Shown here one piece after another: positions 1 to 4,520 of a stretch of DNA of 6,667 bases. The notes under the pieces were generated by a model. The model worked only from the letters and a program-made list of their open reading frames with translations. It searched no databases and was not told the origin of the DNA. The translations under genes and the position numbers were made by a program. The stretch spans positions 1 through 6,667 of the forward strand of contig JAJFUH010000148.1 of NCBI GenBank assembly GCA_021372535.1, given 5' to 3'. The DNA is from a bacterium (GTDB lineage: Bacteria > Latescibacterota > Latescibacteria > Latescibacterales > Latescibacteraceae). Positions within the stretch are counted from its first letter, which is position 1. Every line of letters starts with the position of its first letter.

Positions 1-16
1 TGTGCTCTTCCGATCT
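1..16 (+). other. Illumina TruSeq adapter remnant (not genomic)
   Basis: The bases TGTGCTCTTCCGATCT are identical to the last 16 bases of the standard TruSeq read-2 adapter. The genomic insert should begin at base 17. The reading frame of the next gene only makes protein sense from about base 18. This is an untrimmed library sequence at a contig end, so nothing should be inferred from these bases and the gene that follows is artificially truncated. Confidence 0.95.
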
Positions 17-17
17 A

Positions 18-263
18 CAGGAATACCTTGCCGCGATAGACAAATTATCCGGTCTTGTCGAGCAAAACAAGGCCAACATCGATCCCGAGCTCTATGACCT
101 GTACCGTGAGAAACTCGCCGTGCTCGACGAATATATCGGCCAGTGCAGGGAAGCTGTCGCGAAAAATGAATACAATATCAATGCACGCAAATATCTTGCC
201 CTTGCATATCAGGAAAAGGTGGAAACACTCCGGGAAATGTCCGGAGGCACATATACTTTTTGA
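18..263 (+). CDS. C-terminal fragment of an anti-sigma-like protein (5' truncated)
   Basis: The frame is open from the adapter junction to TGA at 261-263 and gives 81 residues with no start in view, because the 5' part is missing from the contig. The fragment begins QEYLAAIDKLSGLVEQNK, continues through DPELYDLYREKLAVLDEYIGQ and ends near YLALAYQEKVETLREMSGG. It looks entirely helical and charged, with no membrane segment. The pattern (a repeated-unit helix, then 'DPE...L..LD..I..CR.A...N..N..AR.YLA.AY..K...L') resembles the C-terminal tail of many zf-HC2 anti-sigma proteins in uncultured and FCB-type bacteria. That is recall of a family pattern, not a search. Context agrees: a DUF4097-like gene follows 40 bases downstream, the same order as the complete anti-sigma/DUF4097 pair at 2727-4519. 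It could also be an unrelated TPR-like helical protein. Being coding is fairly sure; the identity is about even odds. Confidence 0.6.
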   Translation, partial: QEYLAAIDKLSGLVEQNKANIDPELYDLYREKLAVLDEYIGQCREAVAKNEYNINARKYLALAYQEKVETLREMSGGTYTF

Positions 264-289
264 AAGTGGTTGAACAAGAATGCTCATAC

Positions 290-296
290 AAGGAGG
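290..296 (+). promoter_or_regulatory. Shine-Dalgarno AAGGAGG deciding the start at 304
   Basis: A near-perfect AAGGAGG sits 7 bases before ATG 304. An in-frame ATG at 280 lies upstream of this site and has no ribosome-binding site of its own. Starting at 304 also puts Lys-2 directly before the hydrophobic core of a normal signal peptide. The 304 start is therefore preferred. Confidence 0.85.
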
Positions 297-303
297 CGCT
301 GTC

Positions 304-1620
304 ATGAAAACATCGATAAAACTGATAATTACATTTCTTATCCTGGCCGGTTATTGTCTGATCGTGAACAATGCCATGGCATCGGAAAGCAATATACCCG
401 GTACCGATTTCACGGAAAAAATAACCATGACCATTCCTTGTAAACCGGGCATGGAGATTATTCTCGAACACAGTTTCGGAAACATGGATATCCGCACCGG
501 TCAGGATGGCAGAATTTCCATCGACGGCTTGAAAAAGATCACGGTCAAAAATACGGGTATTGTGGACGAGTTTTTCAAAGAAATGAAACTGGTTGTCGAT
601 GAAAAACCGAACCGTGTAACGATCAAAACGGAATATCCCGACAAAAAATACCGTGACAAGGTTAAGAATTATTCCATCTCATACACAATCGAGGTGCCGC
701 GGGATATAGTTCTCGATGTGCAAAACTCCTTCGGAAACGTTGATATCCAGGGTGTTTCGGAAAAAATCTCGATAAAAAACGGCTTCGGAAACCTGACCGC
801 GAACGATCTCAGGGGCGAAACGGTGCTGACCAACAAATTCGGAACACTGGTTGCGCACAACATCGACGGAAACACACTCATACGGAACGAACACAGCTCG
901 CTTGACATCTTTCATATAACCGGCAACCTCACCGCAGAAACGAAATTTGGCTCCATCAGGATTGAAGATGTCGCAGGAACCGCAGATATAAGTGGCGGTT
1001 ACGGCAAGGTCGACTGTTCGAAAATCATGGGGAATTGTGATATAAAGAATTCCTTCGGCGAGGTCATATGCACCGCCGTAGACGGTATGACGGGTATTAC
1101 AAACGGTCATGGCGCCATTACGGTATCGGATATAAAAAACAGTCTTTCGGTCAGATCGAGTTTCGGGCGGATAAGCGCAGGCAATGTCCGTGGTGATGTC
1201 AGGGTGGATAACCAGCACGCCGCGGTGGAAATCGAGCTTGTCGAAGGAAATGCGGAAGTCAACAACTCTTTCGGTGCGGTTAATGCGTCCCATGTCGGCG
1301 GTAATGTGATCGTCGTCAACCAGCACGGCAGTATAACCGCCCGGGGCGTCCTGCAGAAAAACACCGGTTCAAAGAGAACTGTCAGGCTGAAAACATCGCA
1401 TGCTCCCATAACGCTGAGTGTGCCGGAATCGCTTTCGGCAAAGATTACGGCCTCGACATCCTTCGGTAAATTCAAGTGCGACATGCCGGTTCTTGTCAAT
1501 TTCGGCAAAGTCGATGTATCATCCTCGAACAATCAGAATATTACAGGCACTATCGGGGACGGCAGAGACACTATCGAGCTCGAAGCATCATTTGCCGATA
1601 TCCGCGTCGAAAAGGAATAA
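304..1620 (+). CDS. Secreted DUF4097-like beta-helix protein with 12 perfect 18-residue rungs
   Basis: This gene encodes 438 residues. Residues 1-26 form a signal peptide (MKTSIKLIITFLILAGYCLI, then VNNAMA) with probable signal peptidase I cleavage after AMA. The Cys in LAGYC follows Tyr, so it is not a lipobox. Residues 27-136 match the usual start of DUF4097/putative-adhesin proteins, with one rung at 53-70 (ILEHSFGNMDIRTGQDGR) followed by a non-repeat insert. Residues 137-352 are twelve consecutive 18-residue units without indels. Each has an aliphatic residue at position 3, usually Asn at 5, Phe, Tyr or His at 7, Gly at 8 and often Gly at 17. Less regular strands follow to the end, with no C-terminal anchor or sorting signal. 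It is probably a periplasmic or surface-released right-handed beta-helix. No catalytic motif is visible and function is unknown. It lies 40 bases after an anti-sigma-like gene, so co-transcription is likely. Confidence 0.9.
   Translation: MKTSIKLIITFLILAGYCLIVNNAMASESNIPGTDFTEKITMTIPCKPGMEIILEHSFGNMDIRTGQDGRISIDGLKKITVKNTGIVDEFFKEMKLVVDEKPNRVTIKTEYPDKKYRDKVKNYSISYTIEVPRDIVLDVQNSFGNVDIQGVSEKISIKNGFGNLTANDLRGETVLTNKFGTLVAHNIDGNTLIRNEHSSLDIFHITGNLTAETKFGSIRIEDVAGTADISGGYGKVDCSKIMGNCDIKNSFGEVICTAVDGMTGITNGHGAITVSDIKNSLSVRSSFGRISAGNVRGDVRVDNQHAAVEIELVEGNAEVNNSFGAVNASHVGGNVIVVNQHGSITARGVLQKNTGSKRTVRLKTSHAPITLSVPESLSAKITASTSFGKFKCDMPVLVNFGKVDVSSSNNQNITGTIGDGRDTIELEASFADIRVEKE
712..1359 (+). repeat. 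Protein-level tandem repeat array, 12 x 54 bp (18 aa per rung)
   Basis: Twelve units run back to back in frame. The first is LDVQNSFGNVDIQGVSEK, the seventh CDIKNSFGEVICTAVDGM and the twelfth VIVVNQHGSITARGVLQK. Every unit is exactly 18 residues. Position 7 reads F F F H F Y F H F H F H and position 8 is Gly in ten of twelve units (Ser or Ala in the other two). The DNA units have diverged, with only short shared stretches such as TTCGG at the Phe-Gly codons. This argues for old, selected structural repetition rather than recent slippage. Confidence 0.93.
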
Positions 1621-1648
1621 ATCCTGAGATATGTCAGTTCCGTTCACA

Positions 1649-1674
1649 TTCGCGCCTGTTTTCGCCCGCGCGAA
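1649..1674 (+). other. GC-rich stem-loop after the beta-helix gene
   Basis: TTCGCGC (1649-1655) pairs perfectly with GCGCGAA (1668-1674) around a 12-base loop, beginning 28 bases after the stop codon. No T-run follows it directly. It may be part of a 3' mRNA end or termination region together with the next hairpin. Confidence 0.4.
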
Positions 1675-1677
1675 GCG

Positions 1678-1721
1678 GATGATTCGGAAGGATGGCTTCC
1701 CCGGCCTCTTTCCGGATCATC
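1678..1721 (+). terminator. Possible terminator or 3'-end stem-loop, no U-tract
   Basis: GATGATTCGGAAGG (1678-1691) pairs over 14 positions with CTTTCCGGATCATC (1708-1721), counting two G-U wobbles, around a 16-base loop. It is the strongest structure directly downstream of the beta-helix gene. The bases that follow are GATT-rich, not a T-run, so it is not a canonical intrinsic terminator. It may act as a 3' stabilising structure or with Rho. Confidence 0.35.
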
Positions 1722-1750
1722 GATTGATTGATGAATCAAGTATTTTAAGA

Positions 1751-1793
1751 GATTGTCTGAACCGCTGATGACTATGATTAACTGATTACCATG
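1751..1793. repeat. Degenerate TGATTA-type intergenic tract
   Basis: The tract starts GATTGTCTGAACCGCTGATG and continues with loosely repeated TGATGACTA, TGATTAACTGATTACC and ATGA elements. Just upstream (1722-1733) GATT is repeated about three times. Tracts of the type 'GTCTGAACC..TGATT..TGATT' recur in intergenic regions of some bacterial genomes, which I state from memory only. It contains no reading frame and might be a worn copy of a dispersed element. Confidence 0.35.
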
Positions 1794-1859
1794 AAAAAGA
1801 TACGGAATTATTGGTATTATTTCAAAGTCTTGTGATAAAATCTGTAAGTGTGGATATAA

Positions 1860-1906
1860 GCTGTCAAGGGTCGGCTCGAAGTGCCGATTTACATGCCCTT
1901 GACAGC
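1860..1906. repeat. Strong interrupted hairpin, 11-bp perfect outer arms
   Basis: GCTGTCAAGGG (1860-1870) and CCCTTGACAGC (1896-1906) are perfect inverted arms. Inside, TCGGC (1871-1875) pairs with GCCGA (1883-1887) around a 7-base loop, leaving an 8-base one-sided bulge (1888-1895). No T-run follows on either strand, so it is not a simple terminator. Each arm carries an exact TTGACA hexamer pointing outward (1899-1904 on +, 1862-1867 on -), but I find no good -10 box at proper spacing. It could be an RNA structure in the sigma operon leader, a regulator-binding site or a small mobile-element remnant. Confidence 0.6.
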
Positions 1907-1936
1907 GAACAAACAACATATTTCATAACCGGGCAA

Positions 1937-1956
1937 GTGAAAAAATACTTTTTCAC
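1937..1956. promoter_or_regulatory. AT-rich palindrome, possible operator
   Basis: GTGAAAAA (1937-1944) and TTTTTCAC (1949-1956) are perfect 8-base inverted arms separated by ATAC. The size and symmetry suit a dimeric regulator site upstream of the sigma operon. As RNA the stem would be weak, and A/T-runs can pair by chance in an AT-rich spacer. Confidence 0.3.
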
Positions 1957-2077
1957 AGCCCCCTTAATCATTATCATCATCGAATCACATCGATCAACAG
2001 TTCAGACTGTCTTTCCATTTTTTATAAGTTTCATAAGAAAAATCAATATCTTATCTTACATTCTCCTCTTAGTGCCT

Positions 2078-2107
2078 TTGCCTCTTTATCTCTTTGTCCC
2101 TTATAAA
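2078..2107 (+). promoter_or_regulatory. Candidate sigma-70-type promoter for the sigma operon
   Basis: TTGCCT (2078-2083, four of six to TTGACA) and TATAAA (2102-2107, five of six to TATAAT) are 18 bases apart. Initiation would be near 2114, leaving a leader of about 65 bases before the GTG at 2180. No classical ECF-type GGAAC -35 element is evident close to the gene, so autoregulation is not shown. Confidence 0.3.
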
Positions 2108-2179
2108 CACTTTTCCCTGTAACCTTTTTCAAAAAATCCTGTTATCATAAGTGAAGAAAGAAAAACAACAGGAGTCGAC

Positions 2180-2737
2180 GTGCCAACGGATCATGAGACA
2201 ATGCTTGCCGTCCGCGAGGGCGACATCGAAAAGCTGGGCAGTCTGTTCGAGGAACACCATAAACGCCTGTACAATTTTTTCCTCCGTCAGACAGGAAACA
2301 CCCAGGCAAGCGAGGACCTCGTTCAGGATGTGTTCCTCCGCATGCTCAAATACCGTCACACGTACCTTGACAACGGTAATTTCGATACATGGATGTTTTC
2401 GATAGCGCGGAATGCCCGTGTCGACTATTACCGCGAGAATACCGTCCGGCATGTTCAGTTGGAAGAAGCGGAGCACTGCGCAGACACCATGCCGAACCCG
2501 GAAGAAAAATTCAGTCATGACCATGATGTTGATATGGTCCGGAAAGCCCTCGCCGAGCTCGACGAGGATAAGCGTGAGGTGATTCTCCTGAGCCGTTTCG
2601 GCAATCTTCGCTACGAGGAAATCGGTAAAATCCTCGGCTGTACTGTCGGGGCGGTAAAAGTCCGGGTTTTCCGGGCGGTAAAAGAACTATCCACTATCTA
2701 TTTCAGACTGGCAGGTGATACTACCCATGAAATGTGA
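2180..2737 (+). CDS. ECF RNA polymerase sigma factor
   Basis: This is a 185-residue sigma-70 family protein of extracytoplasmic-function type, with only regions 2 and 4, the usual ECF length. It would direct RNA polymerase to its own promoter class once released from its anti-sigma partner. Region 2 covers about residues 22-90: DLVQDVFLRML (46-56) is the core-binding helix, and FDTWMFSIARNARVDYYR (68-85) is the -10 recognition segment. Region 4 covers about 118-175 with an HTH at YEEIGKILGCTVGAVKVRVF (145-164). The linker (91-117) is acidic. The GTG start is chosen because ACAGGAG (2168-2174) lies 5 bases upstream and the N-terminus (DHETMLAVREGDIEKLGSLF) is typical. An in-frame ATG at 2201 would cut into that helix. 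The next gene begins inside its last codons, which implies translational coupling to the anti-sigma factor. The ECF subgroup cannot be assigned by eye. Confidence 0.95.
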   Translation: MPTDHETMLAVREGDIEKLGSLFEEHHKRLYNFFLRQTGNTQASEDLVQDVFLRMLKYRHTYLDNGNFDTWMFSIARNARVDYYRENTVRHVQLEEAEHCADTMPNPEEKFSHDHDVDMVRKALAELDEDKREVILLSRFGNLRYEEIGKILGCTVGAVKVRVFRAVKELSTIYFRLAGDTTHEM

Positions 2738-3542
2738 AGAGATACAGAATCTGATCGCTGAATATCTCAGCGGCGCTCTGGATGCTGACATCAGGAAACA
2801 TTTTGATGAACATATCTCGGATTGCTCCGTGTGCAGGCGGGAATTTGAAGCCATGAGCCATGTCTGGGCAACCATGGGGATTATTCCCGATGAAGAACCT
2901 GCTTCCTCGGTGCGCACCCGTTTTTATTCCATGCTCGAAGTTTACCGTTACGGGATGAGCCACGCCCCTGCCGGGAAACCGTGGGTAGACAAACTGAGCG
3001 AATGGCTCGGGAACTGGTGGCCGCGCCGTCCGGTTTATCAGCTCGGACTCACTGCCGCGGTTCTGATATTCGGCATCGGCATAGGGCAGTGGATGAATAT
3101 CAATAATCACAAGAACGGCGAAATAGCGCAGCTCAGGGAAGAGATGGCCGGAATGCGCGAGCTCGTTACAATCTCCCTGCTGAACCAATCATCCGCGGTT
3201 GACCGTCTGCAGGGTGTCTCCATGAGCCGTCTTGTCACCGAGCCAGATGAAAAGTTTCTGTCTGCGCTCTTCCGAACGCTCAATTCCGATCCGAACGTCA
3301 ATGTCCGGCTGGCCGTGACTGATGCGCTGCAGCGTTTCAGCGGGTCTGAACAAGTCCGGACCAGGCTCGTCGAGTCGCTTTCCAGCCAGACATCGCCGCT
3401 TGTTCAGATAGCCCTCATTAATCTGCTCGTGAATCTGAAGGAGCAGAAGGCTGTCGATGTTTTCAGAGACCTGACAAACGATAAAAATACTATTGAACCG
3501 GTTAAAGTGCGCGCGCGAATGGGTATCGACAAAATCATTTAA
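2727..3542 (+). CDS. Membrane zinc-finger anti-sigma factor with HEAT-like periplasmic domain
   Basis: This gene encodes 271 residues. The N-terminal zf-HC2/ZAS domain (about 1-50) carries HISDCSVC, the H-x3-C-x2-C zinc motif (His29, Cys33, Cys36), plus an extra Cys3. In this family the domain holds the sigma factor inactive in the cytoplasm. A Trp-rich stretch (WVDKLSEWLGNWW, 86-98) precedes one membrane helix (about 104-120, LGLTAAVLIFGIGIG). A predicted coiled coil follows (about 128-163, EIAQLREEMAGMRELV). Residues 175-271 look like two to three HEAT repeats (DPNVNVRLAVTDALQRF; SPLVQIALINLLVNLKEQ), placed outside the cytoplasm by topology. ATG 2727 is preferred, with AGGTG (2713-2717) upstream. 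An in-frame GTG at 2715 would add four residues. The start overlaps the end of the sigma gene by 11 bases. Release mechanism unknown; the HEAT part is the natural sensor candidate. Confidence 0.92.
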   Translation: MKCEEIQNLIAEYLSGALDADIRKHFDEHISDCSVCRREFEAMSHVWATMGIIPDEEPASSVRTRFYSMLEVYRYGMSHAPAGKPWVDKLSEWLGNWWPRRPVYQLGLTAAVLIFGIGIGQWMNINNHKNGEIAQLREEMAGMRELVTISLLNQSSAVDRLQGVSMSRLVTEPDEKFLSALFRTLNSDPNVNVRLAVTDALQRFSGSEQVRTRLVESLSSQTSPLVQIALINLLVNLKEQKAVDVFRDLTNDKNTIEPVKVRARMGIDKII

Positions 3543-3546
3543 TAAC

Positions 3547-3553
3547 GGAGGTG
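3547..3553 (+). promoter_or_regulatory. Shine-Dalgarno GGAGGTG deciding the start at 3560
   Basis: GGAGGTG lies 6 bases before ATG 3560. An in-frame GTG at 3551 overlaps this ribosome-binding site itself and so is an unlikely start. The 3560 start gives a regular signal peptide. Confidence 0.85.
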
Positions 3554-3559
3554 TTGACA

Positions 3560-4519
3560 ATGAAAGCACGCATTTGTATACTAAATTTACTATGGATTAC
3601 CATACTGTTTTACTTCCCGGTATATGGGGATCAGCAATTTTCCGACCGGACTGTCGTGAAATTCGGCGATCCGGCCAGACCCGGTGTTCTTAAAATCGTC
3701 TCGGGCAGCGGAGATATATCCATTACCGGTTATGAAGGCAAGGATGTGATCATCGAGGCAAAATCGACGGTCAAGGATGTCCTGAACAAACCTGAAGACG
3801 AGAAAGCGAAGGGGATGAAACGTCTCACCGGCTCCGGCCTGACCGTAACCAATGTCCAGGAAGACAATGCCATCGTGATCAACCGTTCGCTTAAAAACGA
3901 AACAGACCTTGTCATTCAGGTTCCCTTCAACACCTCGCTGCAGTTAGGCGGCGGGAAAAACGAAGGGATTTCTATTAATTTTTATGGTGCTCTCATGAAA
4001 AATATTCAGGCTTCTGTAGAGGCGAGTGTACCTGCGGCTCCGGGTACAGGTACAATCGGTTCATTCAGTTCGCTGGGAGCCTTTTTCAACGGCGACATAA
4101 CGGCAAACGGAATCACCGGTGAAATTGAAGCCAATACGCTTGAAGGCGATATAACACTCAACAATATCTCGGGCGGAATCGCCGCACACTCGGTGGATGG
4201 CGAAATCCAGGTCACTCTGAAAGCTGTCGACAAGGACAAACCCATGGCGTTCAGCACAGTCGACGGCGACATCGATATCACGTTTCCCGCCCTTGCGAAA
4301 GCGACGGTGACGGCGAAAAATGTCGATGGCGAGATTTATACCGATTTCGACATGGAAATGGTTACCAAGACACAGGTGAATACCGAGAAACCCGGCAGTT
4401 ATGGAATATTCAATATAGGGATGTTCGGAAACACGGTTACCGGGAAAATCAACGGCGGCGGTCCCGACATCCAGATGACCACGGTGAATGGCAATATCTA
4501 CATCCGGAAAGGGAAATGA
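3560..4519 (+). CDS. Secreted DUF4097-like beta-repeat protein
   Basis: This gene encodes 319 residues. Residues 1-23 are a signal peptide (MKARICILNLLWITILFYFP, then VYG) with likely cleavage before DQQF. The mature N-terminus has the DUF4097 hallmark 'GSGDISITGYEGKDVIIEAKS' (about 49-69), then FNTSLQLGGGKN and an alternating beta pattern with Gly-Asp/Glu-Ile turns: GDITANGITGEIEANTLEGD (178-197), SVDGEIQV, STVDGDIDITF and KNVDGEIYTDF. The C-terminus (GKINGGGPDIQMTTVNGNIY) closes the typical domain. Its rungs are irregular, unlike the strict 18-residue array of the protein at 304-1620. There is no lipobox, membrane anchor or enzymatic motif. It lies 17 bases after the anti-sigma gene and one base before the DUF5916-like gene, so it is probably an operon member acting in the periplasm or at the cell surface. 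The biochemical function of DUF4097 proteins is not established. Confidence 0.88.
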   Translation: MKARICILNLLWITILFYFPVYGDQQFSDRTVVKFGDPARPGVLKIVSGSGDISITGYEGKDVIIEAKSTVKDVLNKPEDEKAKGMKRLTGSGLTVTNVQEDNAIVINRSLKNETDLVIQVPFNTSLQLGGGKNEGISINFYGALMKNIQASVEASVPAAPGTGTIGSFSSLGAFFNGDITANGITGEIEANTLEGDITLNNISGGIAAHSVDGEIQVTLKAVDKDKPMAFSTVDGDIDITFPALAKATVTAKNVDGEIYTDFDMEMVTKTQVNTEKPGSYGIFNIGMFGNTVTGKINGGGPDIQMTTVNGNIYIRKGK

Positions 4520-4520
4520 G

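Larger units (their letters stand above)
1621..2179. other. 559-base intergenic region without a convincing gene
   Basis: No reading frame here has a ribosome-binding site together with plausible protein composition. The left part (1649-1721) carries two stem-loops just after the beta-helix gene. Next come a GATT/TGATTA-rich tract (1722-1793), a strong imperfect hairpin (1860-1906), an AT-rich palindrome (1937-1956) and a pyrimidine-rich stretch (2051-2130). The ribosome-binding site of the sigma gene lies at the right end. The length and structure suggest a boundary between two transcription units and the control region of the sigma operon. Confidence 0.7.

Noticed and set aside
679-1326. 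215-codon - strand frame opposite the beta-helix gene
   Set aside because: It is a mirror of the 54-base in-frame repeats, which keep the opposite frame open. It has no start signals or sensible protein pattern.
712-1359. CRISPR or recent DNA-level tandem repeat reading of the 54-base periodicity
   Set aside because: The units are not conserved as DNA and lie in a coding frame; the periodicity is in the protein.
1811-1841. Possible promoter TTGGTA (1811-1816) with TAAAAT (1836-1841)
   Set aside because: A 19-base spacer with a four-of-six -35 match and no gene directly downstream is too weak to call.
1644-1919. 91-codon - strand frame in the intergenic region
   Set aside because: There is no ribosome-binding site or recognisable domain, and it covers three inverted repeats.
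1921-1929. -10 box for the TTGACA at 1899-1904
   Set aside because: At 16-18 base spacing the hexamers match TATAAT poorly; CATAAC fits only at 19 bases, so no promoter is called on the hairpin arm.
1811-2122. 103-codon + strand frame in the intergenic region with a hydrophobic C-terminal half
   Set aside because: It starts with TTG without a ribosome-binding site, runs through the hairpin and the AT-rich palindrome, and its hydrophobicity comes from a T-rich stretch. The composition is unlike the neighbouring genes.
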